64,000 nucleotides of DNA from Microbacterium binotii (GTDB taxonomy: Bacteria > Actinomycetota > Actinomycetes > Actinomycetales > Microbacteriaceae): contig NZ_CP090347.1 in the NCBI RefSeq assembly GCF_021398715.1, positions 2,666,001 to 2,730,000 of the forward strand, given 5' to 3'. The notes under the pieces were generated by a model that did not search any database, was not told the origin of the DNA, and saw only the letters and a program-made list of their open reading frames with translations. Below are positions 18,355 through 26,723 of this stretch, in pieces (positions within the stretch are counted from its first letter, which is position 1; each line of letters starts with the position of its first letter). The position numbers and the translations under genes were made by a program.

Positions 18355-18996
18355 ATGCCCCGCGCGTACCACTCCCCCCGCCGCGAGGCCGAGGCGGCGG
18401 CGACGCGGGCCGGCATCGTGGCGGCGGCGGCGAGGCTGTTCATCCGTGACGGTTACGCGGCGACGTCGATGAAGGCGATCGCCGCGGAGGCGGGCGTCTC
18501 GGCGCAGACGGTGCAGTTGCACGGACCCAAGCACGCGCTGCTCATCGCCGCGTTCGAGACGTCGTTCGCCGGCGACGAGGGGACGCACTCGCTCACCGAG
18601 CGTCCCCTCATCGCCGAGATCATGGCCGAACCGGAGTTCGAGACCGCGCTCGAGCGCTATGTCGCATTCCTCACCGAGGCGAATCGGCGATCGGCGGCGA
18701 TCGTGCAGGCGATGATGGCGGCGGCGGATGCGGATGCGGCAGCTCGCGCGGCCTACCTCGAGCTCGAGGAGCGACGCCAGCGCGACATGCGACTGAGCGC
18801 GGGGTGGTTCGCCTCTCGAGGCCGCATCCCGGAGGCGTCGGTCGACGTGGCGGCGGATGTCCTGGGGCACCTGACGGGGCCGGCGACCTACCTCCACTTC
18901 ACGCACGCGCGCGGATGGTCCGACGAGCAGTACGCGGCGTGGGTCACCACTCAGCTCACCCACCTCGCCGAAGCCCTCCCGCCCGTCGAGGCGTGA
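18355..18996 (+). CDS. TetR/AcrR-family transcriptional regulator
   Basis: This 213-residue repressor has the TetR N-terminal helix-turn-helix at about residues 14-60 (TRAGIVAAAARLFIRDGYAATSM then AIAAEAGVSAQTVQLH). A helical ligand-binding domain follows. The second helix contains QTVQLHGPKHAL in place of the more usual YxYFxxKxxL, a small deviation. It follows a membrane protein gene almost without a gap and probably controls the divergent region at 17640-17700 including the GT1 gene. The inducer is unknown. Confidence 0.87.
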   Translation: MPRAYHSPRREAEAAATRAGIVAAAARLFIRDGYAATSMKAIAAEAGVSAQTVQLHGPKHALLIAAFETSFAGDEGTHSLTERPLIAEIMAEPEFETALERYVAFLTEANRRSAAIVQAMMAAADADAAARAAYLELEERRQRDMRLSAGWFASRGRIPEASVDVAADVLGHLTGPATYLHFTHARGWSDEQYAAWVTTQLTHLAEALPPVEA

Positions 18997-19219
18997 GCAG
19001 CACGCAGAAATACTCACCCGCGGCGAGATTGCAACACGTCGCCATTCCGCGCCAGATCAGGACAGTATGTGTTTGTCCCCCATTCGGTGGACTGTGTCCA
19101 ACGAACTGGTCAACGTAACATCGCACGCAGAGACGCGCCACATGAATCCAGATGAATCACCCGACACATCACCGTCACATTCACCTGCTAACGTGCGGCC
19201 CGTCAGCAAGGCACGACTG
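18997..19219 (+). promoter_or_regulatory. Leader/promoter region of the exopolysaccharide locus
   Basis: This 223-nt spacer is visibly richer in A/T than its flanks. It is open in the frame of the next gene from 19067, but its codons (AAT, CCA, TCA, ACA, CAT) are rare here, so it is taken as non-coding control sequence. TAACGT at about 19192-19197 is a possible -10. No clean -35 or operator was identified. Confidence 0.4.
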
Positions 19220-20866
19220 ATGAAGGGGGAGGATGTGTCGACCGATTTCGAGGTCGACGCGACGACGGAGTCGCGGATAGCGAAGAACGCGTCACCGTCT
19301 CTTCCCGACCATTTCCTGCTCCCCAAGACTCCGGCAACGTCTCCGCAGCCCGTCATCTCGGATGCGGCCCGTCAAGCCCTCACGACCGGCCCGATTCAGA
19401 CCTCCGCCCGAGCGCCGAAGAACTGGCGCCGCGGTTATCAGCGGCGCCTGTGGATCAGCGACCTGCTCGCGGTCGTGTGGGTGGTCTTTGGAACCCAGAT
19501 CGCATGGTTCGGCCTCGGCAATGCTCAGGTCACCATCGCTCTGGACCACCGCTGGAGCGATCTGTCTTATTGGGTCTTCTCCGCCATCCTCGTGATCGCA
19601 TGGATGGGTGCCCTGTCGTGGAGCGACTCCCGCAGCCCCAGAGTGTTCGGCACCGGCTCGTCGGAGTACGTGCGCGTCGCGGATTCGAGTCTGCGCCTGT
19701 TCGGCGCGGTGGCGATCGTCGCGTTCCTCTTCCAGATCGACCTGGCGCGCGGGTTCTTGCTCATCAGCCTGCCGCTCGGCATCCTCGTTCTCCTCACGGT
19801 GCGGTGGCTCTGGCGGCAGTGGCTGATCGCGCAGCGCTCCGTGGGCGAGTACGCGGCCCGAGTGCTGCTCGTCGGCTCGGTCGAGTCGGTGACGAACATC
19901 GCGCGCGAGCTCGCCCGCACGCCGAGCGCCGGCTACAAGGTGGTCGGCGCGTGCACGCCCACCGGCAAGGTCGGCGCACTCGTGCCGGGAACCGACATCC
20001 CGATGATGGGCAGCGTGAATGCGGTCGACCGGGCGATGGAGCGCGCGGGCGCCGACACGGTCGCGGTCACCAGCACCGACGAGCTGCCCCCGACCAAAGT
20101 CAAAGAGATCTCCTGGGGGCTGCAAGCCGGCCGCCAGCACCTGGTGCTCGCGCCGAGCATCGTCGATATCGCAGGCCCTCGCCTGCACACCCGCCCCGTC
20201 GCCGGACTCCCCCTGATCCACGTCGAGACGCCGCGCTTCAGCAAGGGGCAGCTGTTCCTGAAGCGCACGGTCGACATCCTCGCGAGCACGATCGGCGTGA
20301 TCCTGCTCAGTCCTGTTCTCGCCTTCCTCGCCATGAGCATCCGACTGTCGTCGGAGGGCCCCGTGCTCTTCCGTCAGACGCGCATCGGACGCGGTGGTCG
20401 CGAGTTCACGATGCTCAAGTTCCGTTCGATGGTCATCAACGCCGAGGAGCTGCTCGAAAACCTGCAGCGCCAGCGGCGTGAAGAGGGCATCGATTCGGGC
20501 AACGAAGTGCTGTTCAAGATGAAGAACGACCCGCGCGTGACGCCCATCGGGCGCATCATGCGCAAGTTCAGCCTCGATGAGCTGCCGCAGCTGTTCAACG
20601 TGATCGGCGGTTCGATGTCGCTCGTCGGCCCCCGCCCGCCGCTGCCGAACGAGGTCGAGCAGTACGCCACGCACGTGCACCGTCGCTTCCTCGTGAAGCC
20701 GGGTATCACCGGCCTCTGGCAGGTGAGCGGCCGCTCCAGCCTCTCGTGGGAGGAGACCGTGCGTCTCGACCTCTCCTACGTCGAGAACTGGTCGCTGCTC
20801 GGCGACTTCGTCATCCTCACCAAGACCGCCAAAGCCGCGCTCGCCCCCGGCGAGACGGCGCACTGA
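19220..20866 (+). CDS. Undecaprenyl-phosphate sugar phosphotransferase (WcaJ/WbaP type)
   Basis: This integral membrane enzyme of about 548 residues starts repeat-unit synthesis by moving a sugar-1-phosphate onto undecaprenyl phosphate. About four or five N-terminal helices precede a CoA-binding-like domain (RVLLVGSVESVTNIARELAR). The bacterial sugar transferase domain begins near residue 343 (LKRTVDILASTIGVILLSP, MLKFRSMV, SLDELPQLFNVIGGSMSLVGPRPPLP, GITGLWQVSGR). The start is uncertain: ATG 19220 or GTG 19235 (preceded by GGGGGAGG) are favoured over ATG 19142 because codon use before 19220 is atypical. First gene of the exopolysaccharide locus. Confidence 0.92.
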   Translation: MKGEDVSTDFEVDATTESRIAKNASPSLPDHFLLPKTPATSPQPVISDAARQALTTGPIQTSARAPKNWRRGYQRRLWISDLLAVVWVVFGTQIAWFGLGNAQVTIALDHRWSDLSYWVFSAILVIAWMGALSWSDSRSPRVFGTGSSEYVRVADSSLRLFGAVAIVAFLFQIDLARGFLLISLPLGILVLLTVRWLWRQWLIAQRSVGEYAARVLLVGSVESVTNIARELARTPSAGYKVVGACTPTGKVGALVPGTDIPMMGSVNAVDRAMERAGADTVAVTSTDELPPTKVKEISWGLQAGRQHLVLAPSIVDIAGPRLHTRPVAGLPLIHVETPRFSKGQLFLKRTVDILASTIGVILLSPVLAFLAMSIRLSSEGPVLFRQTRIGRGGREFTMLKFRSMVINAEELLENLQRQRREEGIDSGNEVLFKMKNDPRVTPIGRIMRKFSLDELPQLFNVIGGSMSLVGPRPPLPNEVEQYATHVHRRFLVKPGITGLWQVSGRSSLSWEETVRLDLSYVENWSLLGDFVILTKTAKAALAPGETAH

Positions 20867-20921
20867 TCCGTCCGCCTCAACGCGCTGAGCCCCCCACCCC
20901 CTGACGAAAGTCGATCACTGA

Positions 20922-22313
20922 ATGACTTCTCCCCTGGAACGCGTCGTCGAGAACGGCATGTGTGTCGGATGCGGCGGATGCGGGGTCGCCACCAACGGGC
21001 GCATCCCGGTCACGCTACGACCTCGGGGCTACTACGAGGCCGATCTCACTGGCGCCTCCGCCGATGACCTCGCGGTGGGAGCCCGAGCGTGCCCGTTCTC
21101 GGGCATCTCGAAGAATGAGGATGAGATCGCCGAAGCAATCTTCCCTGATCTCGAGTCGGACAAGCGCACCGGCACGTACCGGTCGATGTTCGCGGGGCGC
21201 CTGACCGATGACTCCGTCCTCCCCGACAGCAGCTCAGGCGGTCTCACGACCTGGATCATCCGCCGGCTACTGAAAGAGGGAGACGTCGACGGGGTCATTC
21301 ACGTCGCTGGGACCGAATCGCCTATCTTCGGGTACGTCGTTTCCCACACCGACGAGGAGATCCTCGCCGGGCGCAAGTCGAAGTACCACCCCGCGACCTT
21401 CGCCGAGGCGCTGAACTCCGTGCGGGGCAACGGAAACCGCTACGCCATAGTCGGGGTGCCCTGCGCGATCCGCAGCGCTCGTCTTGTGGCCGCCGAAGAC
21501 CAGGTGATTGGCGATCAGCTGAAGTACTTCATCGGCATCGTGTGCGGTCATCTCAAGTCCAGTGCATACGCCGAGTCGTTCGCCTGGCAACTGGGAGTGG
21601 AGCCCGACGACCTCGAGACGGTCGACTTCCGCATCAAGGATCCTGGGCTCACGTCTCGGCAGTACTCGTTCGGAGCGAAGAGCCGCCGGACGGGTGAATG
21701 GGTCACCAAGCAAACACTCTCGCTGGTCGGGGGCAGTTGGGGTCACGCGGTGTTTCAGCTCAACGCCTGCAACTACTGCGACGATGTCTTCGCCGAGACC
21801 GCTGATGTCGTCGTCGGTGATGCGTGGCTGTCGAAGTACGAGGTCGACTGGCGCGGCACGAACGTCGTGATCACGCGGAACGAACGTATCGACGCGCTCT
21901 TCACCGAGGGCGCCGCCTCTGGGGAATTCGTGTGCGACGAACTCGACGTGGATGCCGTGGCGCGCACGCAGGGCGGCAACTTCCGACACCGTCGCGAGGG
22001 CCTCGCCGTTCGCCTGGCCGATGACGACAAGGCCGGCCGCTGGCACCCGGAGAAGCGAGTCGCGCCCGGGTATGACCACGTCACCCCCGAGCGCATCGAA
22101 CTCATCCGCAACCGTCGGCGCATCTCGGAGGTCAGCCACGACGCATTTGCCGAGGCAAAGGCCGCCCGCGACCTCAAGGTCTACCTCAACGCCATCCAGC
22201 CCTTGATCAGCGACTACCAGAACCAGACGAAGATGCCGTTCCGCATCCGTCTCCGAAACAAGATCCAGCGCGAGCTCTGGAAAGCCGTCGGCCGCGTGCG
22301 ACGCACGCGTTGA
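20922..22313 (+). CDS. FrhB-like (coenzyme F420 hydrogenase beta C-terminal domain) protein of polysaccharide loci
   Basis: This 463-residue protein starts with an iron-sulfur-type CxxCxxC cluster (Cys14, Cys17, Cys20) followed by ARACPF, then the FrhB/FdhB N- and C-terminal domains (SSSGGLTTWIIRRLL, VGVPCAIRSARL, CGHLKSSAYAESF, NACNYCDDVFAETADVVVGDAW). Such proteins occur beside polysaccharide pyruvyltransferases in many sugar-polymer loci. Here the pyruvyltransferase gene follows after 13 nt. A redox step in making or attaching a substituent is conceivable, but its reaction is not established. The low-GC C-terminal part is poorly conserved. Confidence 0.85.
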   Translation: MTSPLERVVENGMCVGCGGCGVATNGRIPVTLRPRGYYEADLTGASADDLAVGARACPFSGISKNEDEIAEAIFPDLESDKRTGTYRSMFAGRLTDDSVLPDSSSGGLTTWIIRRLLKEGDVDGVIHVAGTESPIFGYVVSHTDEEILAGRKSKYHPATFAEALNSVRGNGNRYAIVGVPCAIRSARLVAAEDQVIGDQLKYFIGIVCGHLKSSAYAESFAWQLGVEPDDLETVDFRIKDPGLTSRQYSFGAKSRRTGEWVTKQTLSLVGGSWGHAVFQLNACNYCDDVFAETADVVVGDAWLSKYEVDWRGTNVVITRNERIDALFTEGAASGEFVCDELDVDAVARTQGGNFRHRREGLAVRLADDDKAGRWHPEKRVAPGYDHVTPERIELIRNRRRISEVSHDAFAEAKAARDLKVYLNAIQPLISDYQNQTKMPFRIRLRNKIQRELWKAVGRVRRTR

Positions 22314-22326
22314 GAAGAGAGCATTC

Positions 22327-23400
22327 ATGACAACCCCTCCCCACGTCTTCGTCATCCTGACGGGAGTCAGCGGCAACCTGGGTGACGCTGTCATCCGCCG
22401 ACGCGTCCTCGAGTGGTCTCGCGGACTCGGCACCGTGCACGCGTATGTCGGCCGCACAACCGACGGCTGGGTCGAACAGCTGCAGATGAGGGCTGATGAG
22501 ACCGTGTATCGCGCGAGCCGTCGACGCGAGTGGCTCAAGCAGCTCGTCTTCGGGCGCGGTCGGAGAGTGCTCGTTTTCGATCCGGGCGAGGTGCCGCTGG
22601 GAACGGAACACCTGAAGTCAGAGCTCATGTTCCTTGCGATCGTGATCGCGGTGCGCCTGCGGGGCGGCATCGTTTTTCGCCCGCCGCGCGCGGTCGGTGA
22701 CTACAGCCCATTGGTCGGTGCGATCTACCGCCTATCGTCGCGGTTCTCGCAGATCACGCTGTGGCGTGATGGAGACTCGATGTCGCGCATGCGCGTCGGC
22801 GTCCTCTCCCCCGACACCGCATTCGCCGAGCCGAACTCCAGTGACCCCGAGGTGTCTCGCGACGTTCTGCTCGTGAGCATGCGAGGAAAGCGGGCGCTCC
22901 CGTCCGACCCGTGGTTCGACGGAATCGCGGCCTTCGCGCGCGAAGCGGGACTACGCATCGTGGCCGTCAGCCAGGTGGACGAGGACGAGCAACGTTCGGC
23001 GGAGATTGCGACGCGGTTCGGTGCCGACCTTGCCGACTACGAGGCGTGGGGCGACCGGAGCGACCTGCAGCAGGAGCAGCGAGTACGTGAGCTGTACAAA
23101 AGGTGCGCGATCGTCGTCAGCGACCGGCTGCACGTGCTCATCCTTTCGGCACAGGCAGGAGCCGTGCCGACCGAGCTCGCACCGACACCCAAGGCGAAGG
23201 TTCGTACCCACTTTGCCACCATCGGCTTCAATGACGTCTCGCTCGACACCTCGTCGGCCTCGGCGGAATACATCGCGGCGTTTCTGCGGGTGCAGGCTGG
23301 CCGAGCAGACGAGCTGGCGACGAAGCTCGCCGCCGCACGGAATGATCTAAGCCAGGAGGTACGCCGGTTCCGCGAGCTCGTCAGCGCGCGGAGCGCGTGA
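22327..23400 (+). CDS. Polysaccharide pyruvyltransferase family protein (CsaB/WcaK type)
   Basis: This 357-residue cytosolic enzyme is expected to transfer a pyruvyl ketal from phosphoenolpyruvate to a sugar of the repeat unit. Family marks are the N-terminal GNLGDAVIRRRVL, GVLSPDTAF, and the C-terminal VVSDRLHVLILSAQAGAVPTEL (the conserved SxRLH motif). It lies between the FrhB-like gene (13 nt upstream) and a glycosyltransferase whose start overlaps its stop, consistent with one operon. The acceptor sugar cannot be deduced. Confidence 0.85.
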   Translation: MTTPPHVFVILTGVSGNLGDAVIRRRVLEWSRGLGTVHAYVGRTTDGWVEQLQMRADETVYRASRRREWLKQLVFGRGRRVLVFDPGEVPLGTEHLKSELMFLAIVIAVRLRGGIVFRPPRAVGDYSPLVGAIYRLSSRFSQITLWRDGDSMSRMRVGVLSPDTAFAEPNSSDPEVSRDVLLVSMRGKRALPSDPWFDGIAAFAREAGLRIVAVSQVDEDEQRSAEIATRFGADLADYEAWGDRSDLQQEQRVRELYKRCAIVVSDRLHVLILSAQAGAVPTELAPTPKAKVRTHFATIGFNDVSLDTSSASAEYIAAFLRVQAGRADELATKLAAARNDLSQEVRRFRELVSARSA

Positions 23401-24410
23401 TGGTTGATGTGAGCGTGATCGTGCCAGTGCATAACGGCGCGGCGTTTCTGGATGAGACCGAGCGGCAGCTGACCGCGCTCTTGGAAGCGTCTTCCCTGTC
23501 GGTCGAGATCATTGCAATCGACGACCACAGCACCGACACATCGCTGGAGATCATCTCGGCGTGGCCAGGGCGGATGTCGGCGGTGCGGATACTCCACGCT
23601 GAGGAACGGGGCGTCGCCCGCGCGCGAAACCAAGCCGTCGCGGTGGCGCGCGGAGACTACGTCTGGTTCACCGATGCCGATGACGCCTGGAGCCCGTTCG
23701 TCGTCGATGCGCTCTTCGCGGCCGCTACCCATTCGGGCGCGGACCTCGTAGTGGCGAACGCGACGAAGGTGCTAGCCAACGGGGACCTCGCTCTCATCGA
23801 GGATGCTCCTGAGGAGGAGAGCTACGACGCCAGAGAGACGTTTCGACGCGTTCTCGAAGGACGCGTACAAGGGCACTTATGGAACAAGCTCTTCTCGCGG
23901 GAGCTCCTGGGCAGGGACCCGTTTCCCACCACCCGCGCGCACTCCGACCTGGGCGGGGTGCTTGGAGTCATTCCGCGCGTCACTCGAACAGTCGCGTTGC
24001 CCGAATCGCTCTACCGGTATGTCATTCGCCCGGGGTCAATCCTCAACACATCGAGCTATCGCTGGCAAGATCTGCATGACTGCCTTGCCATTGCCCAGGA
24101 CGTGAGCGAACGCCTGGGCCAACCGTCCGCGCGAGCGCTCGCGCTTTTCGCCGGGCAGAACGTTGCGATTCCCGTCGCGAACGAGTGTCTGCGTCGACGC
24201 GAGTGGATGGATTCCGGGACAGTTGCCGAGGCGATGCGGCGAAGCCGAAAGCTCATCACGATTCCGGTGATCGCGGCCTTCGTTCAGGCTCGAAAGCTCA
24301 GCTTGGCAGGACGCCTAACTTTGCTGAGGTTCGCCCCCTCGGCATACGCATACGTCTATCGACGGGCCTCGCGAGCCTCCTCGATCGTGACCGACCTACC
24401 TTCGCACTAG
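23400..24410 (+). CDS. GT2-family glycosyltransferase
   Basis: This 336-residue transferase has the GT-A fold. It begins DVSVIVPVHNGAAFLDE, with the nucleotide-binding DDHSTDTS and the acceptor/metal motif FTDADDAW (a DxD-type site) near residues 90-97, and NKLFSRELL in the acceptor region. It adds one sugar to the lipid-linked repeat unit. ATG 23400 overlaps the preceding stop by one nt; GTG 23397 is an alternative. It is the last rightward gene before the AT-richer inverted block. Confidence 0.9.
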   Translation: MVDVSVIVPVHNGAAFLDETERQLTALLEASSLSVEIIAIDDHSTDTSLEIISAWPGRMSAVRILHAEERGVARARNQAVAVARGDYVWFTDADDAWSPFVVDALFAAATHSGADLVVANATKVLANGDLALIEDAPEEESYDARETFRRVLEGRVQGHLWNKLFSRELLGRDPFPTTRAHSDLGGVLGVIPRVTRTVALPESLYRYVIRPGSILNTSSYRWQDLHDCLAIAQDVSERLGQPSARALALFAGQNVAIPVANECLRRREWMDSGTVAEAMRRSRKLITIPVIAAFVQARKLSLAGRLTLLRFAPSAYAYVYRRASRASSIVTDLPSH

Positions 24411-25232
24411 TGTCGCCATCGCAACCGACCGCGCTGCCGTGCAGCACCAGCCGCTAACAATTGCTCGGGCAGGCGCTCGGGGGCTCTAGATGGCACCTGG
24501 GGTCATGACGATGCCCTTTGGCGCGCGCCCGCGGCACGGCGCGCGAACTGATTCTTCAGCGTGGGAGATCCTCGCGAACGGGCAAGAGAGCCGCCCGCTG
24601 CCGACGTGCGAGCAGCGCACGGATGCCCTTACGAGCCGGTTCCTCCACGAGGTGATAGCAAGCCGCACCGGCAGCCACGGCAGCCGCGTAGTACCCCGAC
24701 ATCACAACTACTCGAACCGAACGGATCCAGCCGCGAGTTCACTGCCGACGGGATGGGCGTGACAGCCACGCGAACCCAAGCGATTGAGAGTCGGCGTCGG
24801 CGTCGGTGAGCAATACGAAGTTGTCAATACACGACTCCGTTGCCCTGATGTTGAGCGTCGCTGCTCAGGAATCCGCCGACATCGTGGTCCCCAACGCAGT
24901 AATATCGCCGCCCTACGGGGCGAGAATCGGGTGACCGTAGCGAAAATAGGCTCGGTATGAGTCCGGCGGATCAGTAACTGCGCAATTGTCCGCCTTGTTC
25001 ACCTGCCGAAACGTCGTGATTCCATCGATTCACGCACTGCTAAGGCGCCGGCGAACCCTTCCGCGCGCTGTCCACCGACAGGAGATCGGCGCGACTCGGC
25101 GCTTACGAGTCGGAGAGTCATCGCTCTCGTTTGGAGGAGCGGCCGACGTTGGCTTGCGTTCCGACGGCCGCGATCACCATTTCAGTGAGGTTCTCTAGCG
25201 TTGCGCTCCGACTCAAAGCGGCACTGTTCGCC
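24411..25232. other. 820-bp AT-richer spacer with gene remnants
   Basis: No intact gene is credible here. The minus strand at 24556-24738 encodes a recognisable acyltransferase C-terminus (listed separately). A further minus-strand stretch around 24760-24880 reads TLNIRATESC...IDNFVLLTDADADSQ in one frame without a start, another possible relic. A 42-codon minus-strand frame (25118-25246) overlaps the end of wzy and has reasonable codons but no homology I know. The spacer separates rightward from leftward transcription, so two convergent terminators would be expected; none is clear. Confidence 0.5.
24556..24738 (-). pseudogene. Acyltransferase-3 C-terminal remnant
   Basis: The minus strand is open for 60 codons ending in TGA at 24556-24558 and bounded upstream by an in-frame TGA at 24739-24741. 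It reads SGYYAAAVAAGAACYHLVEEPARKG, matching the last helix and the (Y/H)xLVExPA motif that closes OafA-type O-acyltransferases. The intact acyltransferase at 38384 has the equivalent SYYLVEKPT. The rest of the protein is missing, so this is a decayed gene end, probably from past rearrangement of the locus. Confidence 0.6.
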
Positions 25233-26723
25233 TTATCTACGAGCATCGACTAAGTGTTCCGTTCGCGCAACAGATCGCTTTTGAGATCCTGTCGCGCCTC
25301 GGTGCCGTGCAGCGCGTTTGCTCAGCACGAGAACCAGCAGCGCAGGCGCAAGCGGGAGCAGAAGGCGCTGAGCGTTGTACGTGAACGTTCCCCGCATGAG
25401 CGCGAAAGTGTAGCCCGCCGCCACTGCGTACACGAAGAAGGCAGCGAACGACGCAGTCTGCGCGCGGCGTGCAAGCATACCGAGAAGCAATCCGAATACG
25501 AGCATGACTACGGCCACACCGATGAGGCCGAAATTGACGTAAGGCTCACTGTAGGTCGAGAAGGCAAACCCGATCCCCTTCTCAGCAGTCACGGGGAAGA
25601 GAACCTGGTTGAGATAGGTATCGGTCGGGAGAGGTTTGTCCTCCCAGAACGCACGCGGGAGCGGCGCAACAATGAAACCGAGGTAAGAACGACCGAGCAA
25701 GAGCCCCAGGCTACCCGATTCTTGTGCACTTACTTGGACAGCGAGAGCGTCCACCATCGCCGTGTCCAGGCCACCCAGGAACCCTCCGAAGAACTGCGAG
25801 GGGGACAAAGCGTCACCAATAGCCGCGCTAATGCTGCCGCCAGCTGACAAGGAGTCTCTCCAGATGCGGGGAGCGATCACGCCGAGAATGAGGACGAGCG
25901 GGACGATGAGCACCATACGCAACGGCGACACAAGCTTCGACCGGGTCCTCACAAGCAGGAGAATCAGCGCCACGACGACAGGCAGAAACGCGGACCGGCT
26001 TCCCGAGAGCAAGCTCGGCACAAGCACCAGCACGACAAGTCCTCCGAACCCGAGGGCCGCTCGCCTGCGCCCGAACGTGATCGCGTAGAGCAGACCAACG
26101 AGCGCGGCTCCTAGCGCGAAGGTGAGGCCAGAGTAGAAGTAGCCCGCCGTCGATGAGACGGCTTCCCTCAATTCATCGTTCCGCCCCGCGACGATGGAGT
26201 TCAGGTAAGCACCCACACCCGTCTGCGCCACGTAAACGCTGTAGAGACCAAGCCCGCCGACGAACACGACCAGCGACCACCGCCTTGCCGCGATCCATCG
26301 CTGCTCTGGCCAAGGCTCGAGCGCGGGCATGTCAGAGGCACTGCGCTCTCGTCCTACCCCAATCGCGTATCCGAAGCTGATGGCAAGCAGCCCAATGCCG
26401 CTTACCACCTCAGCCATGACGAAGGCCTCGTCGTATGGCGCAGACGTGAAGATACTTCGCGCGCCCTCGAAGGCAATCGCGTAGGCAGGTCGGCCTATGA
26501 AGAGAACCGCGTGGCTGATGACAAGAAACCCGATCAAAGAAAGCCAACGGAAGCGTCCCGTCATGGACGCGATGATTGTTATCGACAGCAAAACCGCGAC
26601 GATCCCCACCGCGACGCCGCCAGCAGCTTGCGACGACGACGCAACCGCTGAGACACACAGAGCGATGACCACCGTCAACGCGATTGCCGCCCACGCCCAG
26701 ACTGAGCCTCCGCTGCGATTCAC
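25233..26723 (-). CDS. O-antigen/exopolysaccharide polymerase (Wzy-like)
   Basis: This 496-residue membrane protein has about 12 hydrophobic segments and a large hydrophilic loop near residues 270-375 (LSPSQFFGGFLGG, SYLGFIVAPLPRAFWEDKPLPTDT). This matches the oligosaccharide repeat-unit polymerase family (O-antigen polymerase Wzy). It joins flipped repeat units outside the membrane. The start is GTG at 26723 overlapping the stop of the flippase gene (GTGA). Sequence identity in this family is low, so assignment rests on topology, loop motif and pairing with a Wzx. Confidence 0.82.
   Translation of the reverse strand: MNRSGGSVWAWAAIALTVVIALCVSAVASSSQAAGGVAVGIVAVLLSITIIASMTGRFRWLSLIGFLVISHAVLFIGRPAYAIAFEGARSIFTSAPYDEAFVMAEVVSGIGLLAISFGYAIGVGRERSASDMPALEPWPEQRWIAARRWSLVVFVGGLGLYSVYVAQTGVGAYLNSIVAGRNDELREAVSSTAGYFYSGLTFALGAALVGLLYAITFGRRRAALGFGGLVVLVLVPSLLSGSRSAFLPVVVALILLLVRTRSKLVSPLRMVLIVPLVLILGVIAPRIWRDSLSAGGSISAAIGDALSPSQFFGGFLGGLDTAMVDALAVQVSAQESGSLGLLLGRSYLGFIVAPLPRAFWEDKPLPTDTYLNQVLFPVTAEKGIGFAFSTYSEPYVNFGLIGVAVVMLVFGLLLGMLARRAQTASFAAFFVYAVAAGYTFALMRGTFTYNAQRLLLPLAPALLVLVLSKRAARHRGATGSQKRSVARTEHLVDARR

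Noticed and set aside
19067..19219. Upstream extension of the sugar transferase
   Set aside because: The stretch is rich in codons rare in this genome (TCA, ACA, CCA, AAT) and looks like promoter sequence.
25118..25246. 42-codon minus-strand frame with ATG inside the end of wzy
   Set aside because: Codon use is plausible, but it has no clear Shine-Dalgarno, no homology known to me and overlaps wzy out of frame; kept only as a note in the spacer entry.
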